Shown here: piece after piece, positions 9,345 to 18,285 of the stretch
Layout of the letters: every line of letters starts with the position of its first letter
How positions within the stretch are numbered: the stretch's first letter is position 1
Assembly: GCF_900002575.1 (NCBI RefSeq)
Contig: NZ_LN650648.1
Span: forward strand, 806,001-870,000
Direction of reading: 5' to 3'
DNA from: Romboutsia hominis
GTDB taxonomy: Bacteria; Bacillota; Clostridia; Peptostreptococcales; Peptostreptococcaceae
DNA: 64,000 bases
Notes under the pieces: generated by a model
Databases searched by the model: none
What the model saw: only the letters and a program-made list of their open reading frames with translations
Told to the model about the DNA's origin: nothing
Translations under genes and position numbers: made by a program

Positions 9345-9641
9345 ATGGACATATTAATAACTGAAGAAGCTAAAAAACAATTTGATAAAATATTAGAAAA
9401 TAGCGAGCATAAATATATAAGAATATATAAAAATCGTCCGTCTATATATGAAGATGCAAAATTAGACTTTATGTTAGATGAAATAAAGGAAGATGATGAA
9501 CTTCATGAAGTTGATGGATATAAGATAATAATAAATAAAAGACTAGGATGTCAGATATTTTTCATGAATATATCTTATGGCGGACTAATGAGTAGAGATA
9601 AGTTCTCTATAGAATGTGATATTGGGCTATTACACTTTTAA
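9345..9641 (+). CDS. HesB/IscA-like small protein lacking the Cys triad
   Basis: A 98-residue protein starting MDILITEEAKKQFDKIL, which matches the opening of the HesB/IscA iron-sulfur biogenesis fold, and ending in an 'F-x-I-E-C-D-I' strand. Canonical IscA has Cys near 35 and a C-terminal CxC; here only Cys around residues 68 and 92 are present and no CxC. It probably keeps the fold but not the classic cluster-scaffold function. It is a single gene between a good TATAAT-like box (about 9304) and a terminator. Confidence 0.65.
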   Translation: MDILITEEAKKQFDKILENSEHKYIRIYKNRPSIYEDAKLDFMLDEIKEDDELHEVDGYKIIINKRLGCQIFFMNISYGGLMSRDKFSIECDIGLLHF

Positions 9642-9643
9642 AT

Positions 9644-9680
9644 AAAAAATCTCCATCAAAATAAGATGGAGATTTTTTAT
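9644..9680 (+). terminator. Rho-independent terminator
   Basis: Hairpin AAAAATCTCCATC / GATGGAGATTTTT with a seven-base loop and T tail, directly after the HesB-like gene. Confidence 0.9.
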
Positions 9681-9820
9681 TTTTAAATCATTAAAAATTA
9701 ATTACGTCAAAACCTCATAAAAAGCATCTAAAATTATATGAAATAAATATTAACATTCTATTAATGTAAATCATAAGATATATAGCGATAGAAATGTATT
9801 TCATTATAAGGAGGTGCATC

Positions 9821-10327
9821 ATGGATAATTCTTGCCCAAAATATGATATTCAAAAAATATTTTCTGGATACAAACCATCTAAACCAAATGCATATGCTCA
9901 AATAAATGGAGGACCATTAGCATCTTGTATAAAAGGAATAGTATACCTGTATCAATTAGAAGAGGGGGTATATGTAAAGGCATATATAACAGGAATACCT
10001 AGTATAAATAATCAAACTAGTTCGTTTCATGGATTTCATATCCATGAAGTAGGCGATTGTTCAATAGAAGATAAAAATAATCCATTTACTTCTGCAAAAT
10101 CTCATTATAATTCAACCAACACAGAACACCCTATGCATGCAGGAGATTTACCGCCAATACTATCTGCTAATGGAATAGGGATACTTTCTGTATTTACCAA
10201 TAGGTTTACTGTAGATGAAGTTATAGGAAAATCTTTTATACTTCATGAAGGATATGATGATTTTACTTCACAACCTGCAGGAAATTCAGGAAAGCGATGG
10301 GCATGTGGAGTTATTCATTATTATTAG
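9821..10327 (+). CDS. Cu/Zn superoxide dismutase family protein
   Basis: A 168-residue protein of the SodC fold, expected to dismutate superoxide. All metal ligands of the family can be placed: 'FHGFHIHE' (two copper His), 'SHYNS' (bridging His), 'EHPMHAGDLP' (two zinc His and the zinc Asp) and 'LHEGYDDF' (fourth copper His). The active-site Arg and disulfide Cys are in 'GKRWACGVI', and the partner Cys in 'VGDC'. No signal peptide is seen, so it would be cytosolic unless it is packaged into another structure such as the spore. The start is the ATG at 9821 after AAGGAGGTG; a frame extension to 9794 would overrun that site. Confidence 0.88.
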   Translation: MDNSCPKYDIQKIFSGYKPSKPNAYAQINGGPLASCIKGIVYLYQLEEGVYVKAYITGIPSINNQTSSFHGFHIHEVGDCSIEDKNNPFTSAKSHYNSTNTEHPMHAGDLPPILSANGIGILSVFTNRFTVDEVIGKSFILHEGYDDFTSQPAGNSGKRWACGVIHYY

Positions 10328-10574
10328 TAGTTAAAATCTTAAACTTTATATGATTAATATAATAAGTTGTTAAATCTAATAGGATTAGTGCGCTTAAGGA
10401 TTTGATATTAGGTTTAAATAAAATGTATCACCATTAAAAAGAGTATTTAACTTTTATAATAAAAGAAAATTTTCTTATTATGATTATTCGTTTTTAAATT
10501 TTTATAAATATTAATAAAAATTTAAAAAAATATGAATTATTTTTTTAAAAATGGTTAATATATAACTACACAAT

Positions 10575-10872
10575 TAATTGCGTATCTAAGCACACTAGAT
10601 AAAAGCTCGGATTGCCGAACCTTTTGCTAGTACCTATTGGGTGTTTAGAAGACGAGATATTTTATCATATTAGATAGTTCACCTAGGCTAAAACTACCTC
10701 ATTTTAATCTATGGCTGTTAGCTAATAAGGTCAAAACCAATAGATGGCTAAATGCTAAGAAGCAAGTATTATCTAATAAAAGTCAAAAAGAGGGAAAAGC
10801 ATATAGCTTTGTAAAAGGCAATAGATTTGATGGTTACACCATTAAATCCATTGTCTTTTATTTTGTTTTTTT
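10575..10872 (+). ncRNA. Candidate structured non-coding RNA with strong terminator
   Basis: A 614-base gap holds a more GC-balanced block, unlike its surroundings, with nested helices. CTAAGCAC (10586-10593) pairs with GTGTTTAG (10641-10648). Inside it lies a long arm formed by ACTAG / CTAGT, AAAAG / CTTTT and TCGG-ATTG-CCGA (10594-10631). Further on, ATCTATGG pairs with CCAATAGAT across about 10709-10747. The block ends in a stem of about 21 bp (10814-10858) with loop TTACA and a T-rich tail. There is no credible ORF. The family is not recognised with certainty; the clostridial raiA-motif RNA is one candidate by size and host. It does not show hallmarks of tmRNA, RNase P or SRP RNA. 10328-10560 is AT-rich and shows only a CGCTTAAGG repeat near 10391. 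Confidence 0.6.
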
Positions 10873-10941
10873 ATTGTAATCATATTATGCATAAAATTTG
10901 GTATGATAGTATAAATAATATAACCAAAAGGGGAGATACTT

Positions 10942-11613
10942 ATGAAAATCAAAATAGGATTATTAGCACTAGTACTTAGTACAATATTAGTAGGATGTTC
11001 AGATGCAACAATAGAAAATAATGATAGTACAAATAAACCTAGTATAGAAGAAAACAAAGATACACATAAAGATAATAAAGAACAAGAAATTAATAAAGAA
11101 GGAATAGAAAATAGTGATAAAAATGATAATAGTATAAATACAGAAAAAGAAGAACCTATTGAAAACCTAGAAGAAATCAATAAGGAAAATATAAATATTG
11201 AAAATTATAAAGGAGAAATAGATTTTAAATTATACACATTTGACTCTGAAGATAATGATAAAAGGATAGTACTAAAAGATATACATAATATAGATAAAGA
11301 CGATACGCTAGAAAACAAAATAAATGCTTTATTATCATCTTTAAAGAAAGACTATTTTAAAGATGAAAAAGCAAATATACAATTAGAGTCAATAAATGAT
11401 GGGATAGCTACAATAAACCTAGTAGATGAAAATTCTTGGAGACAACACTTCCAGGGTTCAACAGGTGGATATATAAATCAAAAGACAATAGTAGAAACAC
11501 TACTACAAAGAGATTATGATGGTGAGTGGATAAAGGGTGTGAATGTTTTAATAGATGGTAAAAAACAAGAAGTTTTTGATCATGCATCATTTGAAGAAAT
11601 TTTTTATAGATAA
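10942..11613 (+). CDS. Lipoprotein with GerMN-like domain
   Basis: A 223-residue exported protein. The signal peptide ends in lipobox ILVGC (Cys near residue 19). A low-complexity Glu/Asn/Lys/Asp linker follows to about residue 85, then a globular domain. The domain resembles GerMN ('NKINALLSSLKK', 'INDGIATINLVDENSW', 'GYINQKTIVETLLQ'), a domain of sporulation and germination lipoproteins such as GerM that act at the cell wall during engulfment. The match is by pattern and moderate. ATG follows AAGGGGAG; a terminator follows the gene. Confidence 0.65.
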   Translation: MKIKIGLLALVLSTILVGCSDATIENNDSTNKPSIEENKDTHKDNKEQEINKEGIENSDKNDNSINTEKEEPIENLEEINKENINIENYKGEIDFKLYTFDSEDNDKRIVLKDIHNIDKDDTLENKINALLSSLKKDYFKDEKANIQLESINDGIATINLVDENSWRQHFQGSTGGYINQKTIVETLLQRDYDGEWIKGVNVLIDGKKQEVFDHASFEEIFYR

Positions 11614-11631
11614 ACTAAAAATATAATATAG

Positions 11632-11664
11632 AGGATAGTTAGCTAGAAGTTAACTATCCTTTAC
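11632..11664 (+). terminator. Rho-independent terminator
   Basis: Hairpin AGGATAGTTA / TAACTATCCT with loop GCTAGAAGT and a T-rich tail. Confidence 0.82.
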
Positions 11665-11758
11665 TTATTTTTATTATTTATGTATAAAATATGGTAATAT
11701 TATAAATAGAACAACGTAGAGACTTATTTAAATTTAGCCTAGAAGAAAGGAAATAAAT

Positions 11759-13876
11759 ATGAAAAAAACATTGGTACTAGCAGAAAAGCCTTCAGTAGGA
11801 AGAGATATAGCTAGGGTATTAGGATGCAATAAAGATAAAAATGGATATATAGAAGGAAGTAAATATATAGTAACATGGGCGCTAGGACACTTAGTAACGC
11901 TAGCAGATACAGAAAGCTATGGTCAAAAGTATAAATCATGGAATATAGATGACTTACCAATACTTCCAAAATATTTGAAAACAGTAGTTATAAAAAAGAC
12001 TAGCAAACAATTTAATACAGTAAAATCTCAAATGATAAGAGACGATGTAGGTGAGATAGTAATAGCTACAGACGCAGGGCGTGAAGGAGAACTTGTAGCT
12101 AGATGGATAATAGATAAAATACAAGTCAAAAAGCCTTTAAAGCGTTTATGGATATCGTCAAATACAGATAAAGCTATAAAAGATGGATTTAACAAATTAA
12201 AAGATGCAAAAGAATATGACAATTTATACTACTCAGCAATAGCTAGAGCAGAAGCTGATTGGATAGTTGGTATAAATGCAACTAGAGCACTCACAACAAA
12301 GTATAATGCACAGCTTTCTTGTGGTAGAGTACAAACACCAACATTAGGAATGATATATAAAAGAGAAAAAGAAATAATAGAGTTTAAGCCAAGAAATTAT
12401 TATGGAATAAATCTAAAATCCAATAAAGGAAATTCAGATATTTTATTTACTTGGATAGATAAAAATAATCAAAGTAGTAGTTTTAATGAAGAAAAGATAG
12501 ATAAAATAATAAACAAAATAAAAGGAAAAGATTTAAAGATAATAAAGGTAGATAAAACTCTAAAGAAAAAATATTCGCAAGGATTATATGATCTAACTCA
12601 ATTACAAAGAGATGCAAATAAAATATATGGATATTCTGCTAAAGAAACGCTATCTATAATGCAAAAGCTATATGAACACCATAAAGTACTTACATATCCA
12701 AGAACAGATTCTAGATATTTAACATCTGATATAGTAGAAACCTTAAGAGATAGAGTTAAGGCTGTTAGTATAAGTGATTACTCTAGAGTATGTAATAAAA
12801 TACTAAAGTCTAATATAAAGGCAAATAAATCATTTGTAGATGATAAAAAAGTAACAGACCACCATGCAATAATACCTACAGAAGAAAGAGTATTTTTAGG
12901 TGAGTTAAGCGACAAAGAAAGAAAAATATATGACCTTGTTGTTAAAAGGTTCTTATCAGTACTTTGCCCTCCATTTGAGTATGAACAAACGTTAATAAAT
13001 GCTAGTATTGAAGATGAACACTTTATATTTAAAGGAAATAGAGTGATAAATCTAGGATATAGAGAAAACTATAAAGACTTAGATGATGATGAAGATTATG
13101 GCGATGTAATAGTAGTAAAGGAAGGCGAAATTTTAAGTATATCAAATATTAATAAAACTATTGGAAAAACTAATCCTCCATCATATCTAAATGAAGGAAG
13201 CCTTCTTACTCTTATGGAAAAAAGTAATCTTGGAACAGTAGCCACTAGAGCAGATATAATAGAAAAATTATTTAATACGTTTGTAGTAGAGAAAAAAGGA
13301 AAAGAAATACATATTACATCAAAGGGTAAACAATTATTAGAATTAGTACCAAATGAATTAAAAACACCAGAATTAACAGCAACATGGGAAACTAAGCTTA
13401 CAGATATATCAAAAGGAAAGCTTAATAAAAATGTATTTATAAATGAAATGAAAGAATACTCAAAAGATATAGTTAGAGAAATAAAGGATAGTGATAGTAA
13501 ATTTAAGCATGATAATTTAACCAAAAATAAATGCCCAGAATGTGGAAAATACATGCTTGAAGTTAAAGGTAAAAGAGGAAAGATGTTAGTATGTGAAGAT
13601 AGAGAATGTAATACTAGAAAGACTATATCCCAAACTACTAATGCAAGATGTCCAGTATGCCATAAGAGATTAGAACTTCGTGGAGAAGGAGAAGGAAAGA
13701 CTTTTGTTTGTAGCTGTGGGCATAGAGAAAAGTTAAGTGCCTTTAACAAAAGAAAAAGTGAAGAAAAAAATAAAGCATCTAAAAAAGATATTAATAAGTA
13801 TCTAAAAAATCAAAACAAAAATGAGGAAGTATTTAATAATCCATTTGCAGAGGCTTTAGCTAAGTTAAAGAAATAG
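11759..13876 (+). CDS. topB: DNA topoisomerase III
   Basis: A 705-residue type IA topoisomerase that relaxes and decatenates DNA. The N-terminal Toprim domain begins 'LVLAEKPSVGRDIARVLG' with the acidic 'ATDAGREGELVARWI' motif. The active-site Tyr is in 'VLTYPRTDSRYL'. Two Cys4 zinc-ribbon motifs are at the C-terminus (CPECGKYMLE...C...C and CPVCHKR...C.C). The length is typical of Firmicute TopB. It may be chromosomal or plasmid-derived in origin; here the surroundings look like core genome. A strong terminator follows. Confidence 0.95.
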   Translation: MKKTLVLAEKPSVGRDIARVLGCNKDKNGYIEGSKYIVTWALGHLVTLADTESYGQKYKSWNIDDLPILPKYLKTVVIKKTSKQFNTVKSQMIRDDVGEIVIATDAGREGELVARWIIDKIQVKKPLKRLWISSNTDKAIKDGFNKLKDAKEYDNLYYSAIARAEADWIVGINATRALTTKYNAQLSCGRVQTPTLGMIYKREKEIIEFKPRNYYGINLKSNKGNSDILFTWIDKNNQSSSFNEEKIDKIINKIKGKDLKIIKVDKTLKKKYSQGLYDLTQLQRDANKIYGYSAKETLSIMQKLYEHHKVLTYPRTDSRYLTSDIVETLRDRVKAVSISDYSRVCNKILKSNIKANKSFVDDKKVTDHHAIIPTEERVFLGELSDKERKIYDLVVKRFLSVLCPPFEYEQTLINASIEDEHFIFKGNRVINLGYRENYKDLDDDEDYGDVIVVKEGEILSISNINKTIGKTNPPSYLNEGSLLTLMEKSNLGTVATRADIIEKLFNTFVVEKKGKEIHITSKGKQLLELVPNELKTPELTATWETKLTDISKGKLNKNVFINEMKEYSKDIVREIKDSDSKFKHDNLTKNKCPECGKYMLEVKGKRGKMLVCEDRECNTRKTISQTTNARCPVCHKRLELRGEGEGKTFVCSCGHREKLSAFNKRKSEEKNKASKKDINKYLKNQNKNEEVFNNPFAEALAKLKK

Positions 13877-13926
13877 TATACTAAGTGTAGATATTAAAGA
13901 ATTTATAAATTATTACCTATAGTAAA

Positions 13927-13964
13927 TAAAGCATCTTACTATGTTTAGTAAGATGCTTTATTTT
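13927..13964 (+). terminator. Rho-independent terminator of topB
   Basis: Hairpin AAAGCATCTTACTA / TAGTAAGATGCTTT with a four-base loop, then TATTTT. Confidence 0.9.
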
Positions 13965-14054
13965 AATTTAAAATAAAAAACTTGTAAACGTGTAGAAAAA
14001 TAATAAAAAATATTGTATACTAGGTTTTAGTACTAGGTAACAAAGGAGAAAAAT

Positions 14055-15014
14055 ATGAATAAAAGCAATAAAATAAGATTAAAAGTAATAGGATTGTCTT
14101 TGACAGTATTTATAGGAGTATCTACATTTATAGGATATTTAGTTTATGATGGTTCGGTAGGTTCTAGTCAGAAAATAAAAAATGAAGATGTTGTAGAAGT
14201 ATTTTCAAGTAGAGAAAATAAGCCACTAGAAAGACTTAAAAATTATGAAAATGAAGATGTATTTATAGATTCACCAGAAAATGGTTATAAAATAGAAGCT
14301 AAGCTTATAAAGTCAAACATAAAAACAGATAAGACTGTTATATTAGTTCATGGCATAGAAAGTTATTATTATGAATATCTAGATAAGGCATATGAGTACC
14401 TAGAAAAAGGATATAATGCAGTTATATATAATCAAAGACATACAGGAAATACTGGAGGATATGATTATACATTTGGACTATATGAAAGATATGATTTAGA
14501 AAATGTAGCTAAATTTGTAAATGAAAGATACCCTAATGGATTACTTGGGGTACATGGACATTCAATGGGAGCAGGTACTGCACTTATGCACTCTAGTTTA
14601 AATGAAAAAAATAAAAATGTAGACTTTTATATAGTAGATTCACCATATCATGAAATGGCTGATGCAATAAGACTTGGAATAGAGGCTGAAAATATACCAC
14701 TACTTCCTGTAGGATATGCAAAATTTATGGGAGATATATACACACAAGTAAAATCAGGATTTTCTTATGAAGATGTAAAACCTTATAAAGAAGTTCAAAA
14801 TATAACTACTCCAATGTTCTTAATACATGGAAAAGAAGATAAGGTATGCTCACCACAAAGTAGTAAGATAATATATGAAAATATACCGCATGATAAAAAA
14901 GAATTATGGCTTATAGATAATGTTGGGCATGTAAACGGATATGAAATATTAGGAGATGAATATTTTAATAGAATATTTAACTTTATAGATAAAAATGTAA
15001 TTAATAATGGATAA
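14055..15014 (+). CDS. Membrane-anchored alpha/beta hydrolase
   Basis: A 319-residue protein with one N-terminal membrane segment (about residues 10-30) and an extracellular alpha/beta hydrolase domain. The nucleophile elbow is 'GVHGHSMGAG' (Ser), the oxyanion region 'VILVHGIES', the acid Asp probably in 'HGKEDKVCSP' and the catalytic His in 'DNVGHVNGY'. It is similar in layout to Firmicute YqkD/BEM46-type hydrolases. The substrate is unknown. The Shine-Dalgarno is AAAGGAG. It is a single-gene unit. Confidence 0.85.
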   Translation: MNKSNKIRLKVIGLSLTVFIGVSTFIGYLVYDGSVGSSQKIKNEDVVEVFSSRENKPLERLKNYENEDVFIDSPENGYKIEAKLIKSNIKTDKTVILVHGIESYYYEYLDKAYEYLEKGYNAVIYNQRHTGNTGGYDYTFGLYERYDLENVAKFVNERYPNGLLGVHGHSMGAGTALMHSSLNEKNKNVDFYIVDSPYHEMADAIRLGIEAENIPLLPVGYAKFMGDIYTQVKSGFSYEDVKPYKEVQNITTPMFLIHGKEDKVCSPQSSKIIYENIPHDKKELWLIDNVGHVNGYEILGDEYFNRIFNFIDKNVINNG

Positions 15015-15019
15015 TACAA

Positions 15020-15056
15020 AATGTAGGAATTATAGAAAGTAATTCCTACATTTTTA
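15020..15056 (+). terminator. Rho-independent terminator
   Basis: Hairpin AATGTAGGAATTA / TAATTCCTACATT with a T tail after the hydrolase gene. Confidence 0.88.
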
Positions 15057-15095
15057 TATTTTACAATATTGACTATATCAATATTGTAAAATATA
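15055..15095. promoter_or_regulatory. Perfect 18-bp inverted repeat (operator-like)
   Basis: Arms 15055-15072 and 15078-15095 are exactly complementary, core TTTTACAATATTGA, with spacer CTATA. It lies just behind a terminator and about 80 bases upstream of the next gene. It lacks a following T run, so it reads more like an operator than a second terminator. Confidence 0.5.
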
Positions 15096-15177
15096 AAAAA
15101 ATGTTAAAATAGTAAGTTATAAACACATATTAAAATTAATATATAAATAATACAATAATAGGAAAAGAGTGATTATT

Positions 15178-15768
15178 ATGGGTAATAAAAAATCAACGAA
15201 ATATACAACATATGCTTTATATATTTTATACTCAATATCTCTTATATTATTTTTTAAAAATGGTGAAATAAGAAACATAGGTATAGCATCTTTTTGCTTG
15301 ATAGCTACAATAGCGCTTCATAAGATAAATCAAAAGAATAAAAGGCTTATAAATGACAATTTATATTTAGTATTAGCCTTATTTATAATGATATCTTCTT
15401 TATTAGGTTCTTGCTATGATTTTTACGACATAAATCATTATGATGATTTTTTACATGTTTGGTCAGGTCTTATAAGTTGTAGTGTAGCATATTCATTATT
15501 GTTATTTTTTAATGATAACAAAATAAAATCTATAAGCAAAATATTTATAATTATATACCTATTTATGTTTAGCATGGGGGTAGCGAGCTTATGGGAAATA
15601 ATTGAATTTTTATTAGATACTTTTATAGGAACTAATATGCAAGTAGGTGGGCTTAAGGATACAGTTATAGATATGATAGATGCTCTAATTGGTTCTTTAG
15701 TTATGATCCCTATAATAATGAGTAGTTATAAGAAATTAAATCTTATTAAAGCAAAAAAAAATTCCTAG
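15178..15768 (+). CDS. Multipass membrane protein, DUF2238/YjdF-like
   Basis: A 196-residue integral membrane protein with about six hydrophobic segments. Conserved-looking polar motifs between segments are 'YDDFLHVWSG', 'ASLWEIIEFLLD' and 'LKDTVIDMIDALIGS', the pattern of the YjdF/DUF2238 family of unknown function. GTG at 15169 is in frame, but the ATG at 15178 has the better distance to GGAAAAGAG. The stop codon lies inside the stem of the terminator. Confidence 0.65.
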   Translation: MGNKKSTKYTTYALYILYSISLILFFKNGEIRNIGIASFCLIATIALHKINQKNKRLINDNLYLVLALFIMISSLLGSCYDFYDINHYDDFLHVWSGLISCSVAYSLLLFFNDNKIKSISKIFIIIYLFMFSMGVASLWEIIEFLLDTFIGTNMQVGGLKDTVIDMIDALIGSLVMIPIIMSSYKKLNLIKAKKNS

Positions 15769-15790
15769 ATATCTAGGAATTTTTTTTTTA
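15753..15790. terminator. Bidirectional terminator between convergent genes
   Basis: Palindrome AAATTCCTAGATATCTAGGAATTT flanked by A and T runs. It serves both the membrane-protein gene (+) and the oxidoreductase gene (-). Confidence 0.88.
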
Positions 15791-17026
15791 TTTTATAAAT
15801 TGCTTAAGGTAGTTATCCATAGAATCACAAACTTTTTTAGCATCTACAACAGCTTCTATAACAGTCTTAGCTCCATTTGTAACATCCCCACAGGCAAATA
15901 CACCTTCTCTTGTAGTTTGGCCAAACTCGTTAGTCATTAAAAGTCCATTATTTTTAGTATCAAGACCTTTATTGTTTATAACTATATTGTTTTTAGGAAT
16001 TTGACTAATAGCTATTAATATACTATCACATTCATATAGCTTTTGACTTCCTTCTATAGAAACTAAAGACTCAGTGCCATCTTCATTTAATACAACTTCA
16101 GTATCTTCAAATATTATACCTTCATCAACTATTTCAACAGGGGCCTTGAAAGTTTTAAATAAAACACCTTCATTTTGAGCTTCATGTATTTCATGCTTTG
16201 TAGCACTCATACTATCAAAGTCTCTTCTATAGAATATTTCTACACAATCTGAGCCAAAGTATTTTGCACTTCTAGAAGCATCCATTGCTACATTACCAGC
16301 ACCTATTACTATAACCTTATTTCCAAGGTCATAACTTTCAGGGGATCTTAGATAGTTAATAGCATAGTGAACATGTCCAAGAGATTCACCTTTTATATCA
16401 AGTCTTCTTGGATTCCAAACACCAGTACCGATAAATATAGATTTATATCCATCCTCAAATAGTTTAGATAAAGTAACTACAGGACCTATAAGCGAGTTTA
16501 TTTTTATTTTAACGCCTAATTCTTTTAGTCTTTTTTCTAATAAATCAATATTAGTTCTTGGCAGTCTAAAAGATGGTATACCATAAGTTAATACTCCACC
16601 TATTTTTTCATTTTTTTCAAATATAGTAACATCGTAGCCTCTTAAAGCTAAGTTAAGTGCAACTGTAATACCAGCAGGACCAGAACCTACAACAGCAACT
16701 TTAACACCATTTTGTTTTGGTTTTTTTAGAGTTATATCTTCTAAATATTCGCTAGATATTTCATGTTCAATATCATGAAAACGTACAGGTTCACCTTTTA
16801 TGCCTTTTATACAATTACCTCTACATTGGTTTTCATGTGGACATACTATGGCACATATTGCTGATAAAGGATTATTTTCAAATAGTATTTTACCAGCTTC
16901 TTTTATTTTACCATCCTTGTATAGCTCAATAATTTGAGGGATTGGAGTATTTATAGGACAATTATTTTGACATCTTGCATTTTTACAATTAATACATTTG
17001 TTGGCTTCATTTAAGTTTTTAAGCAT
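15788..17026 (-). CDS. GltD-like FAD/NAD(P) oxidoreductase with N-terminal Fe-S domain
   Basis: A 412-residue flavoprotein related to the small subunit of glutamate synthase and to NfnB/SudA-type proteins. The N-terminal ~80 residues carry two Cys clusters for [4Fe-4S] centres ('CINCKNARCQNNCP' and 'CAIVCPHENQCRGNC'). Then come an FAD-binding GxGxxG ('VVGSGPAGITVAL') and an NAD(P)-binding GxGxxA ('VIGAGNVAMDASR'), and 'GVFACGDVTNGAKTV' for the FAD ribityl contact. It probably moves electrons between NAD(P)H and a partner. No glutamate synthase large subunit is adjacent, so a true GltD role is not supported. Confidence 0.85.
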   Translation of the reverse strand: MLKNLNEANKCINCKNARCQNNCPINTPIPQIIELYKDGKIKEAGKILFENNPLSAICAIVCPHENQCRGNCIKGIKGEPVRFHDIEHEISSEYLEDITLKKPKQNGVKVAVVGSGPAGITVALNLALRGYDVTIFEKNEKIGGVLTYGIPSFRLPRTNIDLLEKRLKELGVKIKINSLIGPVVTLSKLFEDGYKSIFIGTGVWNPRRLDIKGESLGHVHYAINYLRSPESYDLGNKVIVIGAGNVAMDASRSAKYFGSDCVEIFYRRDFDSMSATKHEIHEAQNEGVLFKTFKAPVEIVDEGIIFEDTEVVLNEDGTESLVSIEGSQKLYECDSILIAISQIPKNNIVINNKGLDTKNNGLLMTNEFGQTTREGVFACGDVTNGAKTVIEAVVDAKKVCDSMDNYLKQFIK

Positions 17027-17317
17027 TATATTACCACCCTTTATTATATTATGATATAAAATATGATGTACTAAATTATATTAAAGGTATATTATATATA
17101 AATATAAAGTACACTAATTAACTCGAAATAAGTTATATTATGTTATATTATAACAGAAAAAAGGATAATTATATACAGAAATTATTACATGATACCCAAA
17201 AATCTGTGTTAAATAATTAATTAATAAAATTATAGAATTAGTTTACTAATAACGTATATTTTAGTAATATATTATAAGGCATAATACATATAATATCGAC
17301 AATTTTAGGGAGGAAAA

Positions 17318-18181
17318 GTGTTGTTAAAGAAATTTATAAATAAGGTAAAACATTTAGTAGAACAAAATAAAGATAACTCAAAAATACATAAAAAAGATAA
17401 AGTAGTATATAAAGAAGAGATTGTAAAACCAGATAAAAATAATAAAATAAGTGAAATAAAAGAAGTTAAAAAAGATGGAATACATAATGAAGATAGGACT
17501 TATAATGAAAGTAAAGAACATAAAAAAGAAAAAATTGAAAATAAAAGTATAGAAATTGTTAGTGAAGACGATAAATGTTATATAAAAGATATAAAAATAA
17601 AAAGAGGTATGTCTATTAAAGCTATAGATGTATATACAAAAGAAGAGAGAGTTTTTAAGACACATAAAGAGTGTGCTAAAAATCTAGGAATTCCTATTGA
17701 GTATATAAAGGAAAACCTAAAGTATGGATATACTGATTATCTAGGAGGAGCTATAAAGTATTTAAGTAAAGAGTTAAATCTTGAAAAAGAGTATGAAAGT
17801 TATTTGGATAGTAATAAAAAGCCCTCTCAGATTTTAACGATATTAAATAATAAAATATTTACTTCAAAAATATCAAAGGAAAAAAGAGAAGAAATATTAT
17901 GTAGTGATAAATTAGACCCTGTGAAAATGCACTATATATTTGAGTGTATAGATGAAGAGTATGATGAGTATTTTAATAAATATAAATCAATAATTAAAAG
18001 AGGGGGGAAAAAGAAAGTAGAACTTATAGACACAAAAGGAGAAGTAATAGAGATATTTAAGTCTTTAGATGAATGTGCGAATCATTTAAAAAAAGATAAA
18101 AAAGAAGTTGTTAAAATGCTAAAAGAAAAAAATACAAAAGTAGGTAGATATGAAATAAGATATAGTTTAAGAAATATTTAA
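17318..18181 (+). CDS. NUMOD1-repeat protein of unknown function
   Basis: A 287-residue highly charged protein. Residues 1-90 are Lys/Glu-rich and likely disordered. Residues ~98-145 and ~230-285 are two copies of a module (start 'KAIDVYTKEERVFKTHKECAKNLGI' and 'VELIDTKGEVIEIFKSLDECANHL') resembling NUMOD1, a small helix-turn-helix-like DNA-binding repeat usually seen next to homing nucleases. No nuclease domain is present. GTG is the start codon after GGGAGG. Upstream 17027-17317 is AT-rich divergent promoter space with nothing distinctive. Confidence 0.6.
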   Translation: MLLKKFINKVKHLVEQNKDNSKIHKKDKVVYKEEIVKPDKNNKISEIKEVKKDGIHNEDRTYNESKEHKKEKIENKSIEIVSEDDKCYIKDIKIKRGMSIKAIDVYTKEERVFKTHKECAKNLGIPIEYIKENLKYGYTDYLGGAIKYLSKELNLEKEYESYLDSNKKPSQILTILNNKIFTSKISKEKREEILCSDKLDPVKMHYIFECIDEEYDEYFNKYKSIIKRGGKKKVELIDTKGEVIEIFKSLDECANHLKKDKKEVVKMLKEKNTKVGRYEIRYSLRNI

Positions 18182-18285
18182 ATTCATAATAAATTCATAA
18201 GCACTTCAATTACCATTCACTTATATATACTAAAATAATTAATGACAGAAATAAGAGTATATTACTTTATTAAATTTTAATTTTA

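Noticed and set aside
10575-10872. Reading the structured gap as tmRNA, RNase P RNA or SRP RNA
   Set aside because: No tRNA-like TCCA end or tag frame, no GAGGAAAGTCC-type RNase P core, and no SRP domain IV GGAAGCAGCC-like motif.
10842-11180. Minus-strand 112-codon frame rich in Ser/Leu/Phe over the lipoprotein gene
   Set aside because: Complement of a Glu/Asn/Lys-rich linker; composition is explained by the antisense of that low-complexity stretch.
14055-15014. The two membrane alpha/beta hydrolases (14055 and 38307) as a duplicated pair
   Set aside because: Different motif surroundings, size and family style; similar architecture only.
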